Assembly (NCBI GenBank): GCA_910579735.1
Contig: CAJTUZ010000025.1
Location: 1 to 35,985 of the forward strand
DNA: 35,985 nucleotides
Direction of reading: 5' to 3'
Source of the DNA: an uncultured Lachnospiraceae bacterium
Lineage (GTDB): Bacteria; Bacillota; Clostridia; Lachnospirales; Lachnospiraceae
Shown here: one piece after another, positions 22,956 through 30,902 of the stretch
Layout: each line of letters opens with the position of its first letter
Position numbering within the stretch: position 1 is the first letter of the stretch
Made by a program: the position numbers and the translations under genes
The notes under the pieces: generated by a model
The model's database searches: none
What the model was told of the DNA's origin: nothing
What the model saw: only the letters and a program-made list of their open reading frames with translations

Positions 22956-22998
22956 TAAAAAGAGTATAAAATGTCGGATATAAATATCCTGACATTTT
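22956..22998 (-). terminator. Riboswitch-controlled terminator
   Basis: AAAATGTC-GGATAT (22968-22981) pairs with ATATCC-GACATTTT (22985-22998, one bulged base) and, read on the minus strand, is followed by CTCTTTTTAT. It sits just downstream of the FMN aptamer and is the expected expression platform: FMN binding lets this stem form and ends transcription before ribU. Confidence 0.8.
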
Positions 22999-23005
22999 TA
23001 ATACA

Positions 23006-23118
23006 CCTTCTTTAATCCAGACTCTACTGTCGGTTTTGGAATTGCACCAAATCCTGCGTTTGTTACGCCTGCGGACTGTTACCGCCGGTCGGGAATTGCA
23101 CCCTGCCCTGAAGACATG
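23006..23118 (-). promoter_or_regulatory. FMN riboswitch (RFN element)
   Basis: On the minus strand the segment reads CTTCAGGGCAGGGTG, then AATTCCCGACCGGCGGTAA, AGTCCGC, an optional stem ACGC..GCGT-like part, GGATTTGGTG, AATTCCAAAACCGACAGT, AGAGTCTGGAT and closes with GAAGG. These are the conserved parts of the RFN aptamer in the right order, with the outer CTTC/GAAG helix. It controls ribU by attenuation, matching the terminator at 22956-22998. Confidence 0.93.
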
Positions 23119-23140
23119 TTCTGCTATTCGGTTTTGTATG

Positions 23141-23169
23141 ATTATAGCAGATCAGGATGGAATGTGCAA
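23141..23169 (-). promoter_or_regulatory. Promoter of the FMN riboswitch/ribU transcript
   Basis: On the minus strand TTGCAC (23169-23164) and TATAAT (23146-23141) are separated by exactly 17 bases. Transcription would start near 23134, about 16 bases before the aptamer. Confidence 0.7.
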
Positions 23170-23369
23170 GTGGAAGAGCAGGGCTGTAGGAACCGAGAGG
23201 CAGAGGATGCGCTGTAGTCAAGTTTTAGAACATGCATTAAAAAAATGCACAATACCATATCTAGTCCATATCGTTACATAAGTGCCTGTAAATAACTACA
23301 TTTTGGGGATTCATAGAGAAAAACGATATTTCGTTCTTGCATTTTCTATGTGGTTTTTCTAAAAAAATT

Positions 23370-23398
23370 TTGCATATTTCGTTTATCTATGTTATAAA
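23370..23398 (+). promoter_or_regulatory. Promoter of the Rpn-like nuclease gene
   Basis: TTGCAT (23370-23375) and TATAAA (23393-23398) are separated by 17 bases. The leader to 23567 is about 160 bases and pyrimidine-rich; it has a small hairpin ACGCAG (23418-23423)/CTGCGT (23435-23440). Upstream, CATAGA-AAAA and TTTTCTATG around 23311-23350 form another inverted repeat. The remaining sequence of 23170-23369 shows no gene I can support. Confidence 0.55.
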
Positions 23399-23566
23399 GA
23401 AGAAAAACCGATCAGAGACGCAGGATGTTCCTATCTGCGTTCATTCGTATTCTCTTTTGATTTTATCTTGTTTCAAGTATGCAGCATTCTAAACAGCTTC
23501 TATTTCAGATTACCCTGTTCTAAAAATTGATCTATTCAACTCTATCTTAAAAAAGGAGACACGTCT

Positions 23567-24511
23567 ATGAATCACAGCCAATCTATCATATCTGTTACGG
23601 CACATCCTCTGCAGAATGCCAGCGGAGCCATTCCCTATGGTATGACAAATGACTATATGTTTCGTGCTGTCTTGCAGACGAATAATAAAGTTCTGCGCGG
23701 TCTTGTCAGCGCGCTTCTGCATCTTAAGGAAGAAGAGATTCTTTCTGTTGAGATCACCAATCCCGTTATTCTGGGAAATTCTCCCGAGAAAAAGGAGATT
23801 CGTCTGGATATTAATGTGGTTCTGAATAACCATACGTTTATCAATCTGGAGATGCAAGTTGCCAATCAGCTGAACTGGAACGACAGGTCACTTCTGTATC
23901 TGTGCCGTTCTTTTGACAGTCTGCATCGCGGAGAAGCATATGGAGAAGTTCATCCCGTAATCCATATCGGCTTTCTGGATTATCCGATCTCAAAGGAATA
24001 TCCGGAATTTTATGCTACATATAAACTTCTGAATGTAAAAACACATCAGAATTATAATGACAACTTTATGCTGAGTGTGGTAGACTTAACTCATATAGAT
24101 TTGGCAACTAAAGAAGATAGGGAGTATCATATTGACTGTTGGGCAGCGCTTTTTAAGGCTGCAACGTGGGAGGAAATCGCTATGTTAGCTGTTAAAGATG
24201 AGTACATTCGGGAAGCTTCGCATACGATGTTTGAACTCAGTGCAGATGAACAGATACGCAAGCAGTGCAGAGACAGAGAAGAGTATTATCAGGATCTGCG
24301 CAGATATGAGAAGGCTATTGTAGAGAAAGATGCACAGCTCCAAAAGATTGTCACAGAGAAAGATGCACAGCTTCAAAAGATTGTCACAGAGAAAGATGCA
24401 CAGCTCCAAAAGATTGTCACGGAGAAAGATGCACAGCTCCATCGGGTATCTGTAGAAACAGAACGTTTGCGTGCTTTGCTAAAGCAGCATGGAATAGACG
24501 ACTCGGAATGA
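23567..24511 (+). CDS. Rpn-family recombination-promoting nuclease (PD-(D/E)XK)
   Basis: The 314-residue protein belongs to the Rpn/PDDEXK_2 'transposase-like' nuclease family. It starts with YGMTNDYMFRAVLQ (residues 24-37), then VSALLHLKEEEI and the active-site region: D81 in RLDINVVLNN and E95-M-Q97 in FINLEMQV, the family's D..ExQ version of the nuclease motif. A LLYLCRSFDSLHRGEAY segment and a helical part follow. Characterised relatives promote RecA-independent recombination and, in E. coli, include phage defence proteins. Residues about 253-292 are a repeated EKDAQLQKIVT coiled coil. AAAAGGAG is 7-8 bases before the ATG. The AraC-type gene starts 12 bases downstream. Confidence 0.9.
   Translation: MNHSQSIISVTAHPLQNASGAIPYGMTNDYMFRAVLQTNNKVLRGLVSALLHLKEEEILSVEITNPVILGNSPEKKEIRLDINVVLNNHTFINLEMQVANQLNWNDRSLLYLCRSFDSLHRGEAYGEVHPVIHIGFLDYPISKEYPEFYATYKLLNVKTHQNYNDNFMLSVVDLTHIDLATKEDREYHIDCWAALFKAATWEEIAMLAVKDEYIREASHTMFELSADEQIRKQCRDREEYYQDLRRYEKAIVEKDAQLQKIVTEKDAQLQKIVTEKDAQLQKIVTEKDAQLHRVSVETERLRALLKQHGIDDSE
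24323..24442 (+). repeat. 33-bp tandem repeats in the Rpn-like gene
   Basis: Three nearly identical 33-base units lie at 24323-24355, 24356-24388 and 24389-24421, followed by a partial fourth. Units differ by one base each. Each unit encodes an 11-residue block EKDAQLQKIVT, so copy changes keep the frame and would alter only the length of a C-terminal hendecad coiled coil. Such units are prone to slippage and may vary between strains. Confidence 0.92.
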
Positions 24512-24523
24512 GAGAGACAGCAT

Positions 24524-25384
24524 ATGGAATGGATACAATCAATTAACAGGGCAATCGATTATATAGAAGACAACATATTAGAAGATATCCATCTTGAAGA
24601 TGTAGCGGAACAGGTACATATATCCCTGTTTCATTTTCAGCGTACATTCAATCTTCTGGTCGGGATGACAGCAGGAGAATATATCCGAAAGAGAAGACTG
24701 TCATTGGCCGGAGAGGAATTGACAAAAGAGGGAGCGAAAGTGATCGATATCGCTTTTAAGTACGGTTATGAATCTCCCGAAAGTTTTTCTAAGGCATTTA
24801 CAAGATTTCATGGGATCACGCCAAAGCAGGCCGGTAAAGGGATGCAGATGAAAAATTTTAATAAACTGACAATCAGGGTTTCCATAGAAGGCGGCTCTAT
24901 GGTAGATTATCGTATTGAAAAGAAAGATTCTTTCTCTGTGATCGTATATCCTGCAGTATTTACGGAAGAAAACAGTGCTGAGAAGATCCCGGCCTTTTGG
25001 AATGCATATTTTCAAGAGGGGTTAAATGAAAAAGTTTCGGGAAGCGTAGGGATCTGCTTTCAGGAGTCAATAAAGGCAAAAGAATTTTTATATGGGATCG
25101 GTAGTATACAGAGCGCTTCTGCACAAAGTCCGGACCGTATGGAAAGGATTCCCGCAGATTTTAGGCAGATTGTGATTCCGGCGCATACATGGGCCGTTTT
25201 TCAGTGTGTGGGAGTAATGCCGGATGCCATACAGAATATGTGGAAATTTATATATGGGGAGTGGCTTCCGGCGGCCGCATATGAACTGATACCGAACTAC
25301 GATATTGAGTATTATCCGCCGGGAGATAAAGATGCGGCCGACTATGTCAGTGAGATATGGATTCCGGTCAGAGAGAAAAGTTAA
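24524..25384 (+). CDS. AraC-type regulator with GyrI-like effector domain
   Basis: Residues 1-105 of 286 hold the two AraC helix-turn-helix motifs: LEDVAEQVHISLFHFQRTF for the first, and VIDIAFKYGYESPESFSKAF with HGITPKQAGKG for the second. After a linker, residues about 118-286 form a GyrI-like/AraC effector-binding domain (YRIEKKDSFSVIVYPAVF, then a SVGICFQ strand and a WIPVREK end). This is the Rob/SoxS-like arrangement in which the HTH is N-terminal and the small-molecule binding barrel C-terminal. Targets are unknown; multidrug or stress genes are common. It starts 12 bases after the Rpn-like gene and may be co-transcribed. Confidence 0.9.
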   Translation: MEWIQSINRAIDYIEDNILEDIHLEDVAEQVHISLFHFQRTFNLLVGMTAGEYIRKRRLSLAGEELTKEGAKVIDIAFKYGYESPESFSKAFTRFHGITPKQAGKGMQMKNFNKLTIRVSIEGGSMVDYRIEKKDSFSVIVYPAVFTEENSAEKIPAFWNAYFQEGLNEKVSGSVGICFQESIKAKEFLYGIGSIQSASAQSPDRMERIPADFRQIVIPAHTWAVFQCVGVMPDAIQNMWKFIYGEWLPAAAYELIPNYDIEYYPPGDKDAADYVSEIWIPVREKS

Positions 25385-25487
25385 TAAATGCGCTTTGACT
25401 CCCTGAATCCGAAAGGCAAGGGGCGTCAAAAAGCATAAAAAAGATAAAATAAAAGAGGTTTTAACGGAGGTTTCGTGGAGGGAAACA

Positions 25488-26384
25488 ATGGAAATACGAA
25501 CGATTGATATTGTGGGACTTGGCGCGCTTGGTGTCATGTATGCGGATTTCTTTACAAGGAAGCTTGGCAAGGAACATGTACGTGTTCTGGCCGATAAGGA
25601 GCGGATCACGCGTTACCGGAATGATACGATTACTTTTAACGGGGAGGTCTGTGATTTTCATTATGCAGTTGCCGCCGAAGAAAAGCGCCCGGCGCAGCTT
25701 CTTTTGTTTGCGGTAAAATATGGCGCATTGGAAGATGCCATGGAGGAAGCGGCGCATCTTGTCGGCAGGGATACGATCATACTGTCTGTCCTGAACGGGA
25801 TTCGGAGTGAAGAAGATCTGGGAAGACGTTTCGGCAGAGAGAAAGTGGTGCATTGTATCGCACAGAAGATGGATGCCATGAAAGAAGGCAATACTGCCAC
25901 ATGTACGAACAAAGGAGAACTGGCGCTGGGAGTATTGGATGGCGGCAGGACGGAGAATCTGGAAGCCGTAAAAACATTTTTTGACAAAGTGGGTTTTGCC
26001 TGTTCCATACCCGGCGATATGCGGCATGCCATGTGGGCGAAGCTTCTGTGCAACGTTGGCGTCAACCAGACTGTGTCGCTTTGCAGCGGGACATACCGGA
26101 GTGTGCAGACTGAAGGAAAAGAGCGGGAAATGATGAAAGCAGCAATGCGGGAAACAATCCTTGTTGCGAACGCGGAAGGCGTTTCATTGTCAGAAAAGGA
26201 TATGAATGACTGGATCTCGATCATTGACAGTCTGAATCCGGATGGAGAACCTTCCATGCGTCAGGACAGTAAGGCCGGCAGAAAGACAGAGGTAGTGCTT
26301 TTTGCGGGTACAATCTGTGAGCTTGGAAGAAAGCACGGTATTGCGACGCCGGTAAATGATGAATTTCTGGAAAAAATTCAATAA
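25488..26384 (+). CDS. 2-dehydropantoate 2-reductase-like (PanE/ApbA)
   Basis: The 298-residue product has the NADPH-binding GxGxxG at G10-L-G12-A-L-G15 after the first strand, the LLLFAVKYGALEDAM stretch that includes the K-Y-type contact, and LNGI with N103 in the nucleotide domain. The C-terminal helical domain has the catalytic K185-xxx-N189 (AKLLCNVGVNQ). These fit ketopantoate reductase, which makes pantoate for coenzyme A synthesis. No other pan gene is near, and many PanE-like paralogues reduce other 2-keto acids, so I leave the gene symbol blank. GGAGGG precedes the ATG. An imperfect hairpin with TTTGAC/GTCAAA arms lies at 25394-25430, in the gap before it. Confidence 0.85.
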   Translation: MEIRTIDIVGLGALGVMYADFFTRKLGKEHVRVLADKERITRYRNDTITFNGEVCDFHYAVAAEEKRPAQLLLFAVKYGALEDAMEEAAHLVGRDTIILSVLNGIRSEEDLGRRFGREKVVHCIAQKMDAMKEGNTATCTNKGELALGVLDGGRTENLEAVKTFFDKVGFACSIPGDMRHAMWAKLLCNVGVNQTVSLCSGTYRSVQTEGKEREMMKAAMRETILVANAEGVSLSEKDMNDWISIIDSLNPDGEPSMRQDSKAGRKTEVVLFAGTICELGRKHGIATPVNDEFLEKIQ

Positions 26385-26408
26385 AAAATTTATGGGAGGT
26401 TTACTGTT

Positions 26409-26927
26409 ATGTTGTGCGACGACATTCGTTTTCTGACAGGCAGGGCGCTATGGGAGACCGAGAACCTGATAAAATGTATTCCTGATACGCTTTGGGAGAA
26501 ACGCTATGACGGACTGCCAATGTGGAAGTATGTTTATCATACGTTATATTCTATGGACAGATGGTATATCAATCCCTGCGATCCCGCGTATCAAAACCCT
26601 GTGTTTCATACGGATACGCTGGCAGATTTAAATGTGATTCCGGCGAATGAGCGCATAAGCGCGGAACAGATCATGGATTATTATACCCGGATAAAAGATA
26701 AAATCGAGAAATATATTAATAATCTGACAGATGGAGACCTGGAGAAAATGCCGGATGGATGTGATATGTCCAGATTTCGTCTGATTTTGGGGCAATTTCG
26801 TCACTGGCATCGTCATATGGGGATTATATACGGTTTTCTGATAGAAGATACGGGGAAATGGCCGTATGTACTGAATATGCAGGGCCAATATCCGGCTGGG
26901 CCGATGCCGAATTACTATCCGCTGTAA
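26409..26927 (+). CDS. DinB superfamily-like protein
   Basis: The 172-residue protein has the layout of the DinB/YfiT four-helix bundle. A first helix holds ETENLIKCIPDTLWEKR, the second YHTLYSMDRWY with a possible metal histidine, and a late helix LILGQFRHWHRHMGIIYGFL carries the usual two histidines spaced about one turn. Such proteins bind a divalent metal and many act as thiol-dependent S-transferases, using bacillithiol or related thiols; this one has no assigned substrate. It begins 24 bases after the PanE-like gene with GGGAGG upstream, and is likely in the same transcript. Confidence 0.75.
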   Translation: MLCDDIRFLTGRALWETENLIKCIPDTLWEKRYDGLPMWKYVYHTLYSMDRWYINPCDPAYQNPVFHTDTLADLNVIPANERISAEQIMDYYTRIKDKIEKYINNLTDGDLEKMPDGCDMSRFRLILGQFRHWHRHMGIIYGFLIEDTGKWPYVLNMQGQYPAGPMPNYYPL

Positions 26928-26999
26928 TTGTCCGGACGGAAAATGCCGATATATTATACATGGATAACAGGCGGTCTATGCCAAAAAGGAGGTATTCTG

Positions 27000-27683
27000 A
27001 TGATCAGCATTAATAAAAGCGGCGGGTTGTTTGCCGGCCGGATGTTTGGCGCGAATTCGCTGATGTCTTCTATTCCGCTTTCGTCTTTGTCATCACCGGA
27101 AATGAAAAAGCGGATGAAAGCTGCGGGAATAGATGTAAACAGTAAGCAATATAAAGCGGTCATTAATGAGATGAAAAAGGGGCAGAACGGAAAAGAGTGT
27201 TATACCAATATTCTGGCTATTAGGAATATGATGCGTTCTTATGACAAAGACGGGGACTATATCTGCCCGACAAACGGTTTGGCAGGACTGCTTGTGACAG
27301 ATGAAAACCGTGACAGCAGGAACAGGATCATAGATATTCCCGAGAGCAGTAAGGACGAAATGTTTGAGCTGACCAAAAAGGAGTTTATCAGAGAATACGG
27401 TGTCGCCAATGGAGATACGACGAAGCGTTCCGATGTATATACGAATCTGTATCACAAGATGCCCAAGAAGGAAAGACTGGCGGCGGGGCATACGTTAGAG
27501 CAGTATGAACGGCAGTACACGCAGGCCTTTGTGAATGCAGTAAAGGCGGCAAATCCGGGTTGGAGACCCGGTCAGCCGTTTGATGCAGGGGCGCTCGACG
27601 GTATTACAAGAGAATCCGTAGACAGTACGCTTGTACAAAGCGGTTCAAGTCTGGTAAGACAGTCTGTGGAGTACGGGATATAA
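27000..27683 (+). CDS. Uncharacterised protein, possibly DUF3879-like
   Basis: I choose ATG 27000, with AAAGGAGG (26985-26992) 7 bases upstream; a longer frame from TTG 26928 has no ribosome site. The 227-residue product has a low-complexity N-terminus (about 1-35), then MKKRMKAAGIDVNSKQYKAV and NILAIRNMMRSYDKDGDYI. The middle has an LTKKEFIREYGVANGDTTKRSDVY region, then a helical tail. I recall similar proteins of unknown function in Lachnospiraceae and Bacillus (DUF3879-type), but cannot confirm it. It lacks a signal peptide and membrane helices. It lies between the DinB-like gene and the second ABC cassette and is in general style similar to the unknown protein at 10522-11373. Confidence 0.65.
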   Translation: MISINKSGGLFAGRMFGANSLMSSIPLSSLSSPEMKKRMKAAGIDVNSKQYKAVINEMKKGQNGKECYTNILAIRNMMRSYDKDGDYICPTNGLAGLLVTDENRDSRNRIIDIPESSKDEMFELTKKEFIREYGVANGDTTKRSDVYTNLYHKMPKKERLAAGHTLEQYERQYTQAFVNAVKAANPGWRPGQPFDAGALDGITRESVDSTLVQSGSSLVRQSVEYGI

Positions 27684-27784
27684 GATGAGAGTAAGCGATC
27701 GTGCAATATGATCAAAAAGACAACATAGAAATACAGATTAAAAACAGATATTATATAGTATATAAAACAGAAAACAGGGGCTAC

Positions 27785-27833
27785 TTGGCAAGATATTTTA
27801 CATTGTATAAGACCACGGCCGTTTGCGGCCGTG
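27785..27833 (+). promoter_or_regulatory. Candidate promoter and perfect hairpin before ABC cassette 2
   Basis: TTGGCA (27785-27790) and TATAAG (27806-27811) could form a promoter, though the spacing of 15 bases is short. Directly after it is a perfect 8-bp inverted repeat, CACGGCCG (27814-27821) and CGGCCGTG (27826-27833), with a four-base loop. It lies 20 bases before the ribosome site and overlaps the expected transcript start. No T-run follows. It could be an operator or an RNA hairpin near the 5' end. Confidence 0.45.
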
Positions 27834-27865
27834 CGGGAAAAATATTACTACCAGGAGGAAGCAAA

Positions 27866-28687
27866 ATGATCACGATGGAGCATGTATGCAAGTCGTACAA
27901 AGTAGCAAAAAGAAATGCGGGCATGAAAGAAGCCTGTAAAGCGCTGTTTCGGAGAGAAACGGAAACGATTCGGGCATTGTCGGATGTCAGTTTTTCAATT
28001 GATGACGGAGAGATGGTCGGTTATATCGGTCCAAACGGCGCAGGAAAAAGTTCTACCATTAAAATTCTGAGTGGAATCTTGACACCGGACAGCGGAAGCT
28101 GCCTGATCGATGGCCGGACACCATGGAAAAACCGTATTGAGCATGTGAGGCAGATCGGCGTGGTATTCGGCCAGCGTTCACAGCTTTGGTGGGATGTGCC
28201 TGTTATAGATTCCTTTGCACTTCTGAAAGATATTTATTCCATACCGATTCCCGTTTATAAGAAGAATCTGGAAGAATTGACGCAAATGCTGCATCTGCAG
28301 GAATTGTTGAAGACACCGACGCGTCAGCTGTCTTTGGGACAGCGTATGCGCTGCGAACTGGCGGCATCTTTACTGCACTCGCCCAAACTCTTATTTCTGG
28401 ACGAGCCGACGATCGGACTGGATGCCGTTTCCAAGCTGGCTGTCCGTGAGTTTATATTGCAGTTGAATAAGGAGCATAAGACGACGATCATTCTGACGAC
28501 ACATGATATGCAGGATATTGAGGCATTGACGAATCGTGTTATTCTGATTGGAAAAGGGCATGTGCTCATAGATGGCACATTGGATGACATGCGGCAGCTG
28601 GCGGCGGGAGAAGTTGGGGAGAGCGATGCGGAATCTCATTTGGACAATATTGTAGCAGAACTTTATCGGAAACTGGATATTTTATAG
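27866..28687 (+). CDS. ABC transporter ATP-binding protein (cassette 2)
   Basis: The 273-residue ATPase has Walker A GPNGAGKSST, Q-loop in VVFGQRSQ, signature LSLGQRM, Walker B LLFLDEPTIGLD and H-loop THDMQDIE, with the same N-terminal insert type as the first cassette's ATPase. By eye about half of the residues agree with the protein at 13286-14110. The start ATG 27866 has AGGAGG (27853-27858) 7 bases before it; the long frame from 27701 includes AT-rich leader and is rejected. The two permeases follow after 11 and then 67 bases. Here the ATPase comes first, the reverse of the first cassette. It powers export of an unknown substrate. Confidence 0.93.
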   Translation: MITMEHVCKSYKVAKRNAGMKEACKALFRRETETIRALSDVSFSIDDGEMVGYIGPNGAGKSSTIKILSGILTPDSGSCLIDGRTPWKNRIEHVRQIGVVFGQRSQLWWDVPVIDSFALLKDIYSIPIPVYKKNLEELTQMLHLQELLKTPTRQLSLGQRMRCELAASLLHSPKLLFLDEPTIGLDAVSKLAVREFILQLNKEHKTTIILTTHDMQDIEALTNRVILIGKGHVLIDGTLDDMRQLAAGEVGESDAESHLDNIVAELYRKLDIL

Positions 28688-28698
28688 GAGGCGCCGTA

Positions 28699-29511
28699 AT
28701 GAAAAGAATACAGAAATATTTCTCTTTTTTCCGTCTGCGTTTTGTAATGGGATTACAGTACCGGGCGGCGGCTATAGGAGGCACCGTGACGCAGTTTTTG
28801 TGGGGATTTATGGAATGTCTTGCCTTTCGGGCTTTTCTGGAAGCGGATCCGTCCGCGTTTCCTATGGATTTTTCTGCAGTAATGGCTTATACGTGGCTGC
28901 GGGAAGCCTTTTTTGCCCTTTTTACGGTATGGCATGCTGATAACGAGATTTTCGAGGGAATTGTCAATGGAAATATTGCGTATGAGATGTGCCGTCCTCT
29001 TTCTATTTATCATATGTGGTTTGCCAGAACGGTTGGGATCCGTCTGGCAAATGCGGCCGTCAGATGTGTGCCGATTCTGGCAATGGCTTTTTTGATGCCG
29101 GAACCCTTCCGGATGACGCTGCCGCATAATATAACGGCGTTTGTACTTTTTGTTCTGACGATGTTTTTAGGACTTGGTGTGACGGTGGCTTTTTGTATGT
29201 TCGTGTATATTCTTTCTTTTTTTACGATTTCACCGAAGGGACTGCGGATGACATTTACCTCTCTGGTGGAATTTCTGGCAGGAGCAATCATTCCCCTGCC
29301 ATTTATGCCGGATGCGGTCAGAAAGGTATTGGAATTACTGCCGTTTGCGGGAATGTTCAATGTACCTCTTCGTATTTACAGCGGCGATCTTTTCGGCAGG
29401 GAGATGATACGGGCCATGGAACTGCAGTGCTTTTGGCTGGCAGTTTTGTATATTACGGGAAGAATGCTATGCCGTGCGGCGCAGTGCAGAGTAGTGGTAC
29501 AAGGCGGCTGA
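28699..29511 (+). CDS. ABC-2 type permease (cassette 2, first subunit)
   Basis: The 270-residue protein has six predicted membrane helices and the same pattern as the permease at 11658: TFTSLVEFLAGAIIPLPFMPDAVRKVLELLPF in the second half, with the helix break before ELLPF (given here as positions about 189-220). After the first helix region come a NEIFEGIVNGNIAYEMCRPL loop and helices toward the basic C-terminus. AGGAGG lies 8 bases before the ATG. Its partner is the permease at 29579. The C-terminal QCRVVVQGG tail resembles the KLMIQGG tail of the cassette 1 protein, supporting a common origin. Confidence 0.85.
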   Translation: MKRIQKYFSFFRLRFVMGLQYRAAAIGGTVTQFLWGFMECLAFRAFLEADPSAFPMDFSAVMAYTWLREAFFALFTVWHADNEIFEGIVNGNIAYEMCRPLSIYHMWFARTVGIRLANAAVRCVPILAMAFLMPEPFRMTLPHNITAFVLFVLTMFLGLGVTVAFCMFVYILSFFTISPKGLRMTFTSLVEFLAGAIIPLPFMPDAVRKVLELLPFAGMFNVPLRIYSGDLFGREMIRAMELQCFWLAVLYITGRMLCRAAQCRVVVQGG

Positions 29512-29578
29512 TGCGGAACCGGCCTTACATCGAAGAATGCCGTCAGAACAGGCATTCTCTTTATAGAAGGAGATTTGT

Positions 29579-30367
29579 ATGGGACAAAGTATCAGATTGT
29601 ATTTTCATTATCTATCGCTTGCATTGCGAAGCAGCATGCAGTATAAAATGTCGTTTTTTCTGGTCGTGGCCGGACGTTTTCTGGTGTCGTTCAATGCGAT
29701 ACTGGGCGTATATTTTATTTTTATGCGTTTTCATAAAGTAAAAGGATATGGGTTTGGAGAAGTGCTCCTGTGTTTTGCCATTATTCAGATGAGTTTTGCG
29801 CTCTGTGAAAGTGTTTCCCACGGGTTTGCCGTTTTTTCGGGAATCGTGAGAAGCGGACAGTTTGACAGGATCCTGTTACGGCCAAGGGGAGCAATTCTGC
29901 AATTGCTGGGGGCAGAGTTTGACGTCAGCCGGTTTGGTATGCTTTTGCAGGGAATCATTATGTTTATCTATGGAATCGTGGTTAGTCCTGTGGAATGGAC
30001 GGTTTTGCGTATTTTGACGGTCATATCCATGGTATGCGGCGGAACCGTACTCTTTGTGAGTATTTTTCTTTTGGAAGCGGCAATCAGTTTTTTTACGCTG
30101 GAAGGACTGGAGGCCGTCAATATTCTGTCTTATGGGGCCAAGGAACATGGAAAATATCCGGTTGATATTTACGGAAAGGGCATGATGAAATTCTGTACAT
30201 ATGTAATTCCGTATGCTCTGGTGCAGTATTATCCGCTGCAGTATCTGTTGGGACGTACCGAAAGGTGGTATTACAGCCTGTATCCGCTTGGCACGCTTCT
30301 TTTTGCCCTGTTTTGTTATGGATTGTGGAGACTGGGGATCAGCCGTTATCAGTCGGCCGGTTCGTGA
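29579..30367 (+). CDS. ABC-2 type permease (cassette 2, second subunit)
   Basis: The 262-residue permease resembles the one at 12459. It has a charged N-terminus, a helix around residues 20-50, an HGFAVFSGIVRSGQFDRILLRP loop typical for ATPase contact, and a C-terminal half with KYPVDIYGKGMMKFCTYVI followed by YPLQYLLG. The corresponding stretch of cassette 1 reads YYPVSIFPKVIQVIV and YPLQSVLG, so the two are clear paralogues. Both end with SAGS/SSGS. GAAGGAGA is upstream. The gene closes cassette 2 and precedes the PadR promoter at 30434. Confidence 0.87.
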   Translation: MGQSIRLYFHYLSLALRSSMQYKMSFFLVVAGRFLVSFNAILGVYFIFMRFHKVKGYGFGEVLLCFAIIQMSFALCESVSHGFAVFSGIVRSGQFDRILLRPRGAILQLLGAEFDVSRFGMLLQGIIMFIYGIVVSPVEWTVLRILTVISMVCGGTVLFVSIFLLEAAISFFTLEGLEAVNILSYGAKEHGKYPVDIYGKGMMKFCTYVIPYALVQYYPLQYLLGRTERWYYSLYPLGTLLFALFCYGLWRLGISRYQSAGS

Positions 30368-30433
30368 GCGGTTATCCTTCCGGCCTGTCCCTGTGTTTGG
30401 CGATTATCTGTATACATGATATGGAAAAAGGAA

Positions 30434-30472
30434 TTGACAGCGCATGCATAAAATATTATACTATACCTAGTA
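30434..30472 (+). promoter_or_regulatory. PadR operon promoter with overlapping operator-like dyad
   Basis: TTGACA (30434-30439) and TATACT (30457-30462) are spaced by 17 bases, a near-consensus sigma-A promoter. The dyad TACTATACCTAGTA (30459-30472) consists of perfect 5-bp half-sites TACTA/TAGTA with a 4-base spacer and overlaps the -10. It precedes a PadR-type regulator gene, so it is a good candidate for autoregulation; PadR proteins bind such short palindromes. The identity of the bound protein is inference. Confidence 0.65.
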
Positions 30473-30513
30473 ATACAAAACATTATGTTTTCAAAAGAGG
30501 GGCAGGCTGTTAT

Positions 30514-30855
30514 ATGAACGATAAATACGAACGGCAGATGAAGAAGGGCGTTCTGGATATGCTTGTTTTGAAGCTGTTGGAAAATGATAAAAAATACGGC
30601 TACCAGTTAATCCAGGAGCTGCGGGAGAAGAGCGGTGATATTTTCTGCCTGAAAGAGGGGACTTTATATCCGATTCTGTATCGTTTGGAGGATGAGAAGC
30701 TGGTAGAGAGCAGCTGGTGTGAGCCGGAGGTAAAACAGGTTCCCAGAAAGTATTATATGATCACGCAGAAGGGCGAAAAGGAATTGGCGGAGATCTACGG
30801 AGTCTGGAGGCAGATTGCGGAGGGGGCGGAAGAAGTAATGCGTAAAAGAGACTGA
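30514..30855 (+). CDS. PadR family transcriptional regulator
   Basis: The 113-residue product has the PadR winged helix. KKGVLDMLVLKLLENDKKYGYQL is the usual opening, KEGTLYPILYRLEDEKLV the recognition helix and RKYYMITQKG the wing, followed by a short C-terminal dimer helix. I place the start at ATG 30514, after AGAGGGG at 30496-30502; the longer frame from 30265 runs through the promoter. In Firmicutes such PadR genes are often followed by membrane proteins with a helical HAAS-type domain, and the next gene fits this. It may sense a ligand or stress and controls its own operon and possibly the adjacent ABC cassette. Confidence 0.92.
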   Translation: MNDKYERQMKKGVLDMLVLKLLENDKKYGYQLIQELREKSGDIFCLKEGTLYPILYRLEDEKLVESSWCEPEVKQVPRKYYMITQKGEKELAEIYGVWRQIAEGAEEVMRKRD

Positions 30856-30902
30856 AAACGGGATATGGGTTGATAGAAAAACATGAAAGGACAAAATAGC
30901 AG

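Noticed and set aside
24323..24442. Direct repeats that might suggest a CRISPR array
   Set aside because: Units are contiguous without spacers and lie in frame within a coding region; they encode a coiled coil.
25391..25435. TTTGAC/GTCAAA inverted repeat before the PanE-like gene, considered as a terminator
   Set aside because: The stem is interrupted and followed by A-rich, not T-rich, sequence on the plus strand; no firm role can be given.
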